Shown here one piece after another: positions 16,085-24,900 of a DNA stretch of 64,000 bases (its first letter is position 1; each line of letters begins with the position of its first letter). Source of the DNA: Symbioplanes lichenis (GTDB lineage: Bacteria; Actinomycetota; Actinomycetes; Mycobacteriales; Micromonosporaceae); assembly GCF_030709675.1 (NCBI RefSeq), contig NZ_JAUZQD010000007.1, forward strand, positions 248,001 to 312,000, read 5' to 3'. The notes under the pieces were generated by a model. That model made no database searches, was not told the DNA's origin, and saw only the letters and a list, made by a program, of their open reading frames with translations. A program made the position numbers and the translations under genes.

Positions 16085-16588
16085 ATGCGTCGATATGCCA
16101 ACGCCGCGCTCGCCGGAATCCTGATCGCCCTGGCCCCGGGCGCCGCCGCCCAGGCCGCACCCCCGACCGGCGGCGGATGGGTCAAGGAACCGACCCCGCC
16201 GTTCGATTTCCCGGCCGGGGTGCCCTGCGACTTCGCGGTGCACGGAGAGCCGATCGTGGACGAGGTCTACTACAAGGACATCTCGGAAACCACGCAGCTC
16301 GCAGTCGGACCGCTGATCTACGAGGTCAGCAATCCCGCGACGGGCGCTTCCACCCGGGCCGACGCGAGCTCGAGCGCCGTGCTCATTCATCGCGCGGACG
16401 GCTCGCAGACCTGGCTGCTGCACGGGCCGCTGCTGCTCCGCTTCCGCGAGGGCAACGGAAATCTGCCGCGCGGCCTCTACAACCTGACGGGCCCGGCCTG
16501 GCGCCTCGACATCAGCAGCGAAGGCCGTCTCACCGTCTCGGGCAACTACCGCATCACCAAAGACGTCTGCGCCACCCTTCAGCCATGA
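16085..16588 (+). CDS. secreted protein of unknown function
   Basis: A 167-residue protein with a clear signal peptide (MRRYANAALAGILIALAPGA, cleavage likely after AQA at about residue 24). The mature part is beta-rich with two cysteines far apart (FPAGVPCDF and DVCATL). I do not recognise a family. The start follows the MerR-type promoter by a few bases, so the transcript may be nearly leaderless and coregulated with the efflux operon. Confidence 0.7.
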   Translation: MRRYANAALAGILIALAPGAAAQAAPPTGGGWVKEPTPPFDFPAGVPCDFAVHGEPIVDEVYYKDISETTQLAVGPLIYEVSNPATGASTRADASSSAVLIHRADGSQTWLLHGPLLLRFREGNGNLPRGLYNLTGPAWRLDISSEGRLTVSGNYRITKDVCATLQP

Positions 16589-16646
16589 CCTTGTCCCTCC
16601 CCCGAGGCATTGACGCGGGGGTTGACGACATCGGTACTCTCGGCAC

Positions 16647-16786
16647 GTGGCTGTTGCGGCGGCCTGGTTGCCGGGAGCTCCCGGACATGGTTCCCCCATG
16701 GCAGCCGAAAGGTTGACAGCCTTCCGCAGCGCGAATTCGCAGTGATGGTCGACATCTGGCAGATCTCGAAGCCGCTGGCCGGGTAA
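16647..16786 (+). other. two possible micro-ORFs ahead of the HTH gene pair
   Basis: GTG 16647 opens a 32-codon frame ending TGA 16743-16745, which shares its A with ATG 16745 of a 13-codon frame (MVDIWQISKPLAG, stop 16784-16786). TTGACG at 16610 and TACTCT at 16635 (19-bp spacer) would start a transcript almost at the GTG. They could be leader ORFs for the genes at 16805 and 17029. Coding is unproven. A 14-bp palindrome (CCGGGAGCTCCCGG, 16671-16684) lies inside. Confidence 0.25.
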
Positions 16787-16804
16787 AGCGGAGCGGAGAT
16801 GGTC

Positions 16805-17032
16805 ATGCCCTCATTCGGCCTTGTCACGGTGCCCGGCGCGATGGTCCGCCCCTTGATCGTGGTGATCGCCCACATTCCCATTCTCGTCCTCGCCTGTTTC
16901 ACGATCCCGGTGTGGATCATGGCGGCGGTGCGTCCCTCGACGCACGGCACCTTCGGCTTGAGCCTGGTGCGCGAGCTGAGCACGTGGAGCCGCGACGTGA
17001 TCGGCGCGACCGGCGGGACACGGCGGCGGTGA
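16805..17032 (+). CDS. small membrane-associated protein of unknown function
   Basis: A 75-residue protein with a hydrophobic first half (VRPLIVVIAHIPILVLACF, one or two membrane passes) and a polar, basic C-terminus. ATG 16805 has GCGGAG six bases upstream; ATG 16799 is the alternative. Its stop overlaps the start of the large HTH gene (GTGA), which argues for a real two-gene operon. Confidence 0.55.
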   Translation: MPSFGLVTVPGAMVRPLIVVIAHIPILVLACFTIPVWIMAAVRPSTHGTFGLSLVRELSTWSRDVIGATGGTRRR

Positions 17033-18987
17033 CTCGGTCCGTCCGCCGGCGGCGCATGTTCACCGGGGAGTCGCATCAGCAGGCGTTGGCGGCGATCGGA
17101 CGGCTGGAGGCCGGACAGCGGTTGATCCCGGACGCCACCGGCAGCGACCAGCAACGGATCGAGGCCGTCCTCCTGCACCGGATGTTGTCCGGCGGGGTTC
17201 GGTTGCCCTCAGCGGTGTCCCCTGCGACGGTCCTCGGCGTGCGCGCGGTTGAGCCGTCACCGGGAGGTCTGAGGATCCACGTTCCTGCTGGTGCGGAGCC
17301 CGAGTTCGGCCGGTGGCTGACAGTGGGCCGGGCTCCCGTGGCAGGGCAAGCGGCGGACGCCTTCACGCTTCAGCGCCGAGACGGCCGCAATCTGTCGATG
17401 ACCGCCCACGGCGCCGGCGCCGAGATCAAGGTGCGCTGCTCCTGGAGTGATTTGTGGAACGCTTCCGCGCCAGGCCTCGGCAAAAGGGCATTGATGGAGG
17501 CGACGGCAGGAGTCGCACCTGCTGTCGCTTACCGCTCGGCGCTCAGCGCCCTGCTGCGCCGCCTCATCCTCTTCACGCGAGAAGACCGCCTCCACTGGCT
17601 CCTCTCCTGGTACACACGACTGTCCCGGGGAGAAACGGCTCCATCGACGCCTCCGCCCGCCGACCTGGCCAGACTCTTGGCCGACCCCTACTTCGGAGTA
17701 CCGGAGCCGGTGCTGCACCTGCTGTGCCCCGCCGCGCCGACCCGCCGCGGACGAAGCACCGTCGCCGGCGCACCGGCGCACTATCCGGCCGGCGGCCTGC
17801 CGATCGGCCGCCGCATCTCCTACTGGCGCACCCGGCGCAAGATGTCCCAGCAGGTATTCGCGGACCGGATGGGCAAGAGCAGGAGCTGGGTCGACAAGGT
17901 GGAGCGCGGGGTGCGCCGCATCGACAAGCTCTCGGTCATCTACGAGATCGCGGACGTCCTCGCCGTCGACGTCCAGCTGCTGCTGGGCCGGGACGTCGAG
18001 CCACGGCCCGAGACGCGGAACGACATTGACCAGGTCGACATCGAGAAGATCCGCGCCGCCCTGGAACGCTACGACCTGATGAGCGCGTTCTTCGCCCAGC
18101 CACCGCCTGCGCCGCCCTTGTCCGAGCTGGGGAAGGCCGTTCGCCGGGCATGGCTGACCTACCAGCACAGGAACTACGGCCCATTAACCCGAATGCTCCC
18201 GCAGCTGTTGCACGATGCCCAAGCCGCCGACAGCGCGCATGCCGGAGGGAAGGAGGCCAGTGCGGCCGCCCACCTGCTCGGGCAGGTCTATCAGATCGCC
18301 TCCACGACGCTGCGCAAGGTCGGCGAGCACGAGCTGTCCTGGCTGGCCGCGGACCGGTCGATCGCGGTCTCCCAGCGCGCCGGCGACCCGCTGCTGGCCG
18401 GGCGGGCCAGTTATCGGGTCGGCAGCGCGCTGCTCTCGCTCGACCGCGCCCACGCCGCCCTCGACGTCAACGTCAACGTCGCTGACCGGCTGGCCTCGGG
18501 CGGACAGGAACGGTCCCCGGAACGGGTCAGTGTCTACGGGATGCTGTTGGCCAACGGGGCGCTGGCGGCAGCCCGGATCGGGGCCGACGCCACCGTGCGT
18601 GACCTGATCGCGGGGGCTGAGGAGGCCGTCCGAGAGCTGGGCGACGAGCAGACGCACTACTGGACCCGGTTCGGCCCGACCAATGTTCAGCTGCACCGGG
18701 CGGCGGCCGCGGTGCGCTGCCACGAGCAGCTCGACCACAAAAGCTTCGCAGCGATGCCGCCGGAGCACCGGGCCGACCACTATCTGACTGTCCCCCGCGG
18801 GTACGCCCAGATCGGCGACGTGGAAAAGGCCGGCGAAATGGTGCTCGAGGGCGACAGGCTCGCCCCGTCGGAGATCCGGTGCCGGCCGTTGGCGCACGAG
18901 GTCCTCTCCGACGTGCTGAGCCGCACCCGGGGAAAGCCGCCGGCGCCCATCGCGGAGCTGGCCGAGCAGATGGGGGTCGGCATTTAG
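17029..18987 (+). CDS. large HTH regulator: unknown N-terminal domain fused to XRE-type HTH and TPR-like domain
   Basis: A 652-residue protein. Residues 1-250 form a domain I do not recognise (MFTGESHQQALAAI, IPDATGSDQQRIEAVLLHRM). Residues 257-320 are an XRE helix-turn-helix (IGRRISYWRTRRKMSQQVFA, SRSWVDKVERGVRRIDKLSV). The remainder is helical with TPR-like repeats (HLLGQVYQIASTTLRKVGEH, LLSLDRAHAALDVNVNVADR). In many actinobacteria the HTH-TPR part is a free-standing gene starting just before the IGRRI segment, so this looks like a fusion with an upstream gene. GTG 17029 overlaps the previous stop. The protein ends 12 bp before the right copy of the inverted repeat. Confidence 0.7.
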   Translation: MTRSVRRRRMFTGESHQQALAAIGRLEAGQRLIPDATGSDQQRIEAVLLHRMLSGGVRLPSAVSPATVLGVRAVEPSPGGLRIHVPAGAEPEFGRWLTVGRAPVAGQAADAFTLQRRDGRNLSMTAHGAGAEIKVRCSWSDLWNASAPGLGKRALMEATAGVAPAVAYRSALSALLRRLILFTREDRLHWLLSWYTRLSRGETAPSTPPPADLARLLADPYFGVPEPVLHLLCPAAPTRRGRSTVAGAPAHYPAGGLPIGRRISYWRTRRKMSQQVFADRMGKSRSWVDKVERGVRRIDKLSVIYEIADVLAVDVQLLLGRDVEPRPETRNDIDQVDIEKIRAALERYDLMSAFFAQPPPAPPLSELGKAVRRAWLTYQHRNYGPLTRMLPQLLHDAQAADSAHAGGKEASAAAHLLGQVYQIASTTLRKVGEHELSWLAADRSIAVSQRAGDPLLAGRASYRVGSALLSLDRAHAALDVNVNVADRLASGGQERSPERVSVYGMLLANGALAAARIGADATVRDLIAGAEEAVRELGDEQTHYWTRFGPTNVQLHRAAAAVRCHEQLDHKSFAAMPPEHRADHYLTVPRGYAQIGDVEKAGEMVLEGDRLAPSEIRCRPLAHEVLSDVLSRTRGKPPAPIAELAEQMGVGI

Positions 18988-18999
18988 ACCATTCCGACC

Positions 19000-19032
19000 C
19001 GTCGACCCGGACGTTTCCGATGTCGCGAGACA
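19000..19032 (-). repeat. 33-bp inverted repeat, right copy
   Basis: The reverse complement of the copy at 10744-10776 with one mismatch. It overlaps the first codons of the HNH gene, whose ATG (19020) is part of the repeat. Confidence 0.85.
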
Positions 19033-19487
19033 AGTTGTGCGCGGTCAGCGGCTGCGACCGCCGCACGTATGCACCCGGCAGCACGATGTGCAACCGGCAC
19101 TACCAGCGCGAACGCAAGTACGGCGACGTGCATGTCCGGGGCCTTCCCCGCATCGCCACGTGCGCTACGTGCGGCAGCCAGTTCGATCCGGGCGAGGGAC
19201 GCGCACGCAAGTACTGCGGTCGAACGTGCAAGCCGAGCGGCCGGATCGCGGGCAGCGTGAACATGCGGCGCTGGGTCGACAAGCTCGGCGCCGAGGACGG
19301 CTGGGTCTGCTGGCTGTGCGAAGACCCCGTGGACCCGGGCCTCTTCTGGCCGCACCAGTACGCCGGATCGGTCGACCACGTCGTCCCCGCCTCGCACGGC
19401 GGCACCGATGAGCGTCACAACCTGCGCCTGGCTCACCTCACCTGCAACTGCTCCCGTAGCGACAAGTTGATCGACAAATCGGACTGA
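19020..19487 (+). CDS. HNH endonuclease family protein
   Basis: A 155-residue protein with paired cysteines that suggest zinc ribbons (CAVSGC, C-x2-C in CATCGS and CWLC, then YCGRTC) and a C-terminal HNH motif (SVDHVVPASHGGTDERHN, then LTCN). These nucleases are common in mobile elements and in free-standing genes with unknown targets. ATG 19020 lies inside the repeat and has no ribosome site; TTG 19035 is an alternative. No intron or restriction partner lies next to it. Confidence 0.7.
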   Translation: MSRDKLCAVSGCDRRTYAPGSTMCNRHYQRERKYGDVHVRGLPRIATCATCGSQFDPGEGRARKYCGRTCKPSGRIAGSVNMRRWVDKLGAEDGWVCWLCEDPVDPGLFWPHQYAGSVDHVVPASHGGTDERHNLRLAHLTCNCSRSDKLIDKSD

Positions 19488-19544
19488 CGGCGACGCCGAT
19501 CCGGGCACGGTAGCCGGCCCTCCGCGGCGCTCTAGACTGCCCGG

Positions 19545-19877
19545 ATGAGCGACCCCGGCGTCCTGGACATCGGCCGGCTGTCGCGGGGGCTCTTCGTCGA
19601 GTATCTGGGCGAGACGACCACCGACGATCTCGTCGTAGGAGTGGGCGATCCGCCCCCGGTCTGTGACCGCCTCTGGCACGGGCATCCGGGCGTGATCGAG
19701 GACCCCACCATGCAGCACGTCCAGGTCACGTGGGCCGGCCTGGAGGACGCGGCGGTCAGTTTCGGGGTGGGGCACAGCTGCGACGACCAGGGTCGCTACG
19801 GCCTGGGTGTCATCTCCGCGGCGGAGTACGAGCGGCGCCGTCGCCGGGTGCTGGCGGGACGACCTCCGCAGGATTGA
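19545..19877 (+). CDS. hypothetical protein (110 aa)
   Basis: A 110-residue acidic protein with no signal peptide, no membrane helix and no family I recognise. The ATG and the codon pattern (G/C in third position) look genuine, and it ends 12 bases before a strong terminator hairpin shared with the convergent gene. C-terminal residues are basic (YERRRRRVLAGR). Confidence 0.55.
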   Translation: MSDPGVLDIGRLSRGLFVEYLGETTTDDLVVGVGDPPPVCDRLWHGHPGVIEDPTMQHVQVTWAGLEDAAVSFGVGHSCDDQGRYGLGVISAAEYERRRRRVLAGRPPQD

Positions 19878-19888
19878 CGGTCAGGGCA

Positions 19889-19927
19889 CGTCCGGCGGAT
19901 CACGACGACGCCGTGATCCGCCGGACG
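19889..19927. terminator. bidirectional terminator hairpin
   Basis: A perfect 16-bp stem (arms 19889-19904 and 19912-19927, sequence starting CGTCCGGCGG) closes a seven-base loop between two convergent genes. No U-tract follows on either strand, as is usual in high-G+C actinobacteria. Confidence 0.75.
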
Positions 19928-19932
19928 CACCC

Positions 19933-21762
19933 TCAGCGCGGGGCGTGGGCGGCGAGGAAGGCCTGGGCGATGGCCGAGGCCACGTCGGCCGGGTTCGTGG
20001 CGGAGATGGCCTGGCCGCCGGTGGCTTTGGCCATGGCGTTGAGGGCGTTCATGTCGGCGTCCTGGCCGAGGCCGACGGCGATGACCGGGACCGGCTTGCG
20101 CGGGTCGGCGTCCTTCTGCAACTGGTCGAGGAAGGCCTGCTGGGTCATCGTGAAGTCGGATTCCTCGTCCTGGCCGTCGGTGAGGACGATGACGATGTTC
20201 ATCGTGCCCTCCTTGGCCTTGGACCGCATCGAGTCGACGCCGTCGAGGACGGTGCGGTAGAGCGGGGTGCCCGCGTCGTCGACGGCCTTGTAGGCGGCCA
20301 TCGCGGCGCCCATGACCTCGCGGCGGGACTTGCCGTTGATGTCGTCGGTCAGGGGGCCGAGGGGGACGGCTTCGACGTGGGGGGTGCTTTCCGGGGTGGG
20401 GGACGAGAAGTACCACATGCCGATGCTGGTGTCGTCGCCGAAGAGGGTGTTGGCGTTGGCTCCTGACTCGCGGAGCAGCGTCGCCTTGGTGGTGACGCGG
20501 CCGCCCTTGTCGGTGACCTTCTGGTTCATGGAGCCGGAGCCGTCGACGAGCAGGAGGACCTGGAAGGGGAAGGTCCGGTACTGGGACCACTGCTGGGCGG
20601 TCCGGGTGAGGCGGCTCGGGTCGTCGGGCAGCTTCAGGGCGCGCGGGTCGGCCTCGGCCCGGAAGCCGGCCGCGGTCAGGGACTTGGTGGTGATGGCCGC
20701 GCGCAGCTTGTTGGCCAGGTCGCGCTGCTTGGTGGTGCGGGAGATCGCGTACGGGTAGTCGGCCTCGATCATGGCGTCCTGCGGGTACAGGGTGGTGAGA
20801 TCGGTGTCCTTGGCCAGCTGCTGTTCCGTGGTCGGGAAGACCTCGGTGGCGTGGTCGCGCAGCAGCACCGACGGGTCGGCGTTGGCGTCGGTGAGCCGGC
20901 TGCGCAGGGTCAGCGCGCGCAGCTGGGCGATGCCGTCGTCGGGGGTGGTCTTGTTCATGGCGGCCTGCACGGCATAGACGGAGAGCATGCCGACCGTGTT
21001 GTGCTGCGGGTCGGGCATGGCGACGTCCTTGACCCGCTGCTTGCTGACGCTGTCGATGAGCGCCGCCCAGGAGGTCTTGTCCTTCTTGGCGAACCGGGCG
21101 GCGGTCTTGGCCGGGGCGGCGATCACGATCGGCGAGCGGGCCAGCGGGCCGCCCTTGGTGTCGTAGGTGGTGCCCCCGGCGGCGGCGAGGTCGAGCCAGG
21201 CGCTGCTGGAGGGGATCCAGACGTCGGGCTTCTGCACGCCGCTGCCGACGGTGGACGGCTCCTCGGCCCCCACGTAGACCGGGCCGCAGGTGGCGCCCTC
21301 GGGGGCCAGCTTGCGGGCGGCGGCCTCGATGACCGGGGCGATCTCGGGGGCGGCGGCGACGCGCAGGATGGTGTCGGGGCAGCCCTCGGCGCTCTGGCGG
21401 TCGGCGGCCGCGTCGCGGTCGCGCTGGAGCCAGGTCATGCCCCCGGCGACGGCGGCCAGGACGGCCACGGTGGCGAAGGCGACCGGCCACCGGCTGAAGC
21501 GGCGGTGCGAGCGGGGCTCGTCCCAGGAGTAGCGCTGCGGCTCGGCGTCCGGGCGGAGAAGTGAGCCCGCCGGGGCCAGCGTGCCCGACTCGGTGATGAC
21601 GCGGTGGGGGCGCGGCGGGGCACCGGGCGGCGGAGTCGGCGCGGGGGGCTCGGAGGGCTTGCGGCGGGCGTGGACGACGCCGGCGACCACCCAGATGAGC
21701 AGCAGCAGCGCGGCCAGGCCGGCCACGCCCCAGAGCAGGATTGCGCCCAGGTTCCCGTCCAT
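19933..21762 (-). CDS. membrane-anchored substrate-binding and VWA domain protein
   Basis: A 609-residue protein. A membrane helix lies at residues 8-30, a proline-rich linker follows, and a second helix (about 93-112) anchors an extracytoplasmic part. Residues about 130-385 resemble a periplasmic-binding-protein fold. Residues about 400-600 are a von Willebrand A domain with an intact MIDAS (D-G-S-G-S at 407-411, then T in VLTDGQDE). Related actinobacterial proteins carry both domains, but their function is unknown; adhesion or metal-dependent protein binding is the usual suggestion. ATG 21762 places the first helix at the N-terminus; an ATG at 21795 would add 11 residues. Confidence 0.75.
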   Translation of the reverse strand: MDGNLGAILLWGVAGLAALLLLIWVVAGVVHARRKPSEPPAPTPPPGAPPRPHRVITESGTLAPAGSLLRPDAEPQRYSWDEPRSHRRFSRWPVAFATVAVLAAVAGGMTWLQRDRDAAADRQSAEGCPDTILRVAAAPEIAPVIEAAARKLAPEGATCGPVYVGAEEPSTVGSGVQKPDVWIPSSSAWLDLAAAGGTTYDTKGGPLARSPIVIAAPAKTAARFAKKDKTSWAALIDSVSKQRVKDVAMPDPQHNTVGMLSVYAVQAAMNKTTPDDGIAQLRALTLRSRLTDANADPSVLLRDHATEVFPTTEQQLAKDTDLTTLYPQDAMIEADYPYAISRTTKQRDLANKLRAAITTKSLTAAGFRAEADPRALKLPDDPSRLTRTAQQWSQYRTFPFQVLLLVDGSGSMNQKVTDKGGRVTTKATLLRESGANANTLFGDDTSIGMWYFSSPTPESTPHVEAVPLGPLTDDINGKSRREVMGAAMAAYKAVDDAGTPLYRTVLDGVDSMRSKAKEGTMNIVIVLTDGQDEESDFTMTQQAFLDQLQKDADPRKPVPVIAVGLGQDADMNALNAMAKATGGQAISATNPADVASAIAQAFLAAHAPR

Positions 21763-21940
21763 CCAGTACTGCCCCGCTCGTCTCGATCCGATCACTTTCA
21801 GTCACGGGTCCGGCGGCCCGCGAACACGAAGAATAGTCGCTTAAATATGCGTGCCCGACGATGGGTACCGTCGGGTATCTGCACTTGCGGAAATGGAGAT
21901 CAACAGCACCGGGAGTACATAACCGGTGCACAAAGGCGCA

Positions 21941-21968
21941 GGGCCCGGGTTCGCGTACACCCGGGCCC
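21941..21968. terminator. terminator hairpin after the repeat-protein gene
   Basis: GGGCCCGGGT (21941-21950) pairs perfectly with ACCCGGGCCC (21959-21968) around an eight-base loop, 30 bp past the stop of the minus-strand repeat-protein gene. An A/T-rich tract (ATTTTTTAA) lies between stop and hairpin. Confidence 0.7.
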
Positions 21969-21998
21969 CGCATTTAAAGATTTTTTAAGGAATGGTGA

Positions 21999-24900
21999 TC
22001 AGTACTTCCGGTCCAGCACGTAAGCCCAGTAGATGAGCGTCGTGGCCTGGGCGCTGGAGATCACCGGCTTCTTACCGACAGTCAGCGCCAGCACCTTGGC
22101 GATGTAGATCAGGAACCACCGCTTGTTGAGCGAGGTGTCCAGGCTGCCCAGCACCGAGGCGGTCGCGTTGTCCCCGGCGTACTGGTGGGTCAGCTGGATG
22201 AGCCACGCGATGGTGGGCTCGACCGTGTAGGTGATGGTCAGCGGGTTCGCCGCGTTGCCGGCCTTGTCGACCGCGCCCTTGCAGATCACCGTGTGCACAC
22301 CCTTGTCGGTGCTGGTGTGCGTCATGGCGGCCTGGGTCGCCACGCCCGACGCGTCGTCGGTGGTGAGGCAGGAGACCACGGGGAGCGCCTCCATGCCGTA
22401 GACCGTGCCGTTGACGGCGCCGGCGATCGACACCTTCGGGGCGGTCTTGTCGATGTTCAGGCTGACCGACGCCTCGTTGGTGTTGCCGGCCTTGTCGGTG
22501 ACCTTGCCGGGCACGGCGATCTTGGCGCCCTCGGTGGTCACCGTGACGTCGGCGGGGCAGCTGGCGACCGTCGAGATGTTGTCGGTGCAGGTGAAGCGGA
22601 CGGTCGGGTTGGTGCGGTACCAGCCGGCGTCGTTCTTGGTGCCGGTCACGGTCGCGGTGATCTCGGGGGCGATCTGGTCGACGTTGACGGCCACGGCCGC
22701 GGCGGCGGTGTTGCCCGCCTTGTCGATCACCGAGCGGGCGATGCGCTGGTCGGCGCCGTCCTTGGTGACCTTGACGTCGTCCGGGCAGACCGCGATGCCG
22801 GCCAGGCCGTCGGTGCACTCGAAGTGCACGACCGGGGCGGTGCGGTACCAGCCGTCGGCGCTCTTCTCGCCGAGCACGGTGGCCTTGATGACCGGCAGGG
22901 CCGAGTCGAGGTTCACGGTCGCCGAGGCGGTGGCCGTGTTGCCCGCGGCGTCGGTCGCGGTGCCCAGGACGATCTGGTTCGCGCCGTCGGCGAGGACCGT
23001 CTTGTCGCCGGGGCAGCCGGTGATGCCGGAGCCGGCGTCGGTGCACTCGAAGTGGATGACCGGCGCGGTGCGGTACCAGCCGTCGTCGGTCTTGTCGCCC
23101 ACGACGGTGGCGGTGATCTCCGGCGCGGTGGCGTCGATGTTCAGGGTCAGCGCCGCGGTGGCGGTGTTGCCGGCCTTGTCGACGGCGGTGCCGATGACCT
23201 TGGCGACGCCCTCGGTGGTCAGCGTGGTGTCCTCGGGGCAGCTGGCGATGCCGGAGCCCTCGTCGGCGCAGGTGAAGTGGACGGTCGGCGCGCTGCGGTA
23301 CCAGCCCTCGGCGTTCGGCTCGGCGCCGGTGATGGTCGCCGTGATGGTCGGGGCCACCTTGTCGGCGTTCACCGTGAGCGAGGCGGTGGCGGTGTTGCCG
23401 GCCACGTCCTTGGCCGTGCCGATCAGCGTCTGGTCGCTGCCGTCGAGCCGCACGATCTGGTCGCTCGGGCAGAACGCCACGCCGGAGGCCTCGTCGGTGC
23501 AGGTGAAGTGGACCAGCGGCTCACCGGTGTACCAGCCGTCGGCCGTCCGCTCGCCCTTGATCTCGGCGGTGATCTGCGGCGCCTTGGTGTCGACGTTCAG
23601 CTTGAGCGCGACGTCGGCGGCGTTGCCGGCCTTGTCCTTGGCCGTGTTGACGATGGTCTGCAGCTTGCCGTCGGTCGTTACCTTCTTGTCGTCCGGGCAC
23701 AGCGCCACGCCGGACAGCGCGTCGCTGCAGGTGTAGCGGATGGTCGGGGCGACGGTGTACCAGCCGTCGGCGTTCGCGTCGCCGAGCACGGTGGCCGTGA
23801 CGACCGGCGCGAGCTGGTCGAGGTTGATCGTGACCGGGGTCGGCGTGGTGTTGCCGGCCTTGTCGTACGCCGTGCCGATGATCTTCTGGCCCAGGCCGTC
23901 CTTCGTCACCGGGGTGTCGGCGGGGCACAGGTTCACGCCGGAGGTGGCGTCGGAGCAGGTGTAGTGGATGACCGGCACCGAGGTGTACCAGCCCTCGTCG
24001 TTCTTGGTGCCCTGCACCGAGGCGGTGATGACCGGGGCGGTCATGTCGACGTTGACGGTCAGCGTGATCGTCGTGGTGTTGCCGGCCTTGTCGATCGCGG
24101 TGCCGGAGAAGCGCTGCTGCGCCCCGTCCTTGTCGACCTTGATGTCGGCCGGGCAGGACGCCATCTCGACCAGGTCGTCACAGGCGAAGCTGATGGTCGT
24201 CGGGGCGACGATCCAGCTCTTGGGGGTCGGCGTCAGGGTGGCCTTGATGGTCGGCGGCGTCCGGTCGTTGCCGGTGGTCACCGTCGTCGAGGTGGTGGTC
24301 TCCTCGGGGCTCGCCCCGGGCGCGGTGGTAGGCGCGGTGACCGGGGTCGCGGCGGCCGGCGTGGTGGCGGCGGGCGTCGGGTCGACCGTCACCGTGGTGG
24401 GCGTGGTCGCGGCCGGCGCGGCGGGGGCGGTCCACACCGGAACGGTGCCGGTGATGCCGTTGCTGCCGCCGTTGCCGTTGTACGCCTTGACCTGCACCAT
24501 CCACGCCTTGGTGGTGTCCAGCTTGATCGAGCCGGAGGTCGCGGGCGCGGTCACCTTGGTGATCGCGGTGACCTTGGACTCGCCGTAGCCGATCTGGTAG
24601 TAGGTCGGCTCGACCCCGGAGGCGGCCTCGGTCCAGAGCACCTCGACGGTGTTCGGGTCGTCCGAGCGCCGCTGCACGATGAGGCCGCTGGCGTCGGAGG
24701 GGACCCACTTGGCCAGGGTCGACTTGATCGTGGTGCCGGCGCCGTACTCGTTCTCGGTGGTGAGCGAGATGCTGTACGACAGCGCCGGGTCGATGCCCTC
24801 CAGGCGGAAGGACGTGTCGAGGCTGCGGTAGTCGCGGAGCACCACGCCGTCGGAGTTGCGCGAGAAGACCACGTGATAGGCGGTCATGGGCGTGTAGCCG

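Noticed and set aside
10744..19032. Integrative element with tRNA attachment site
   Set aside because: The repeats are inverted rather than direct, do not include the tRNA 3' end, and no integrase or excisionase gene is present.
19933..21973. Alternative 725-codon frame over the VWA gene
   Set aside because: Arg/Pro/His-rich shadow frame; the VWA frame has intact MIDAS residues.
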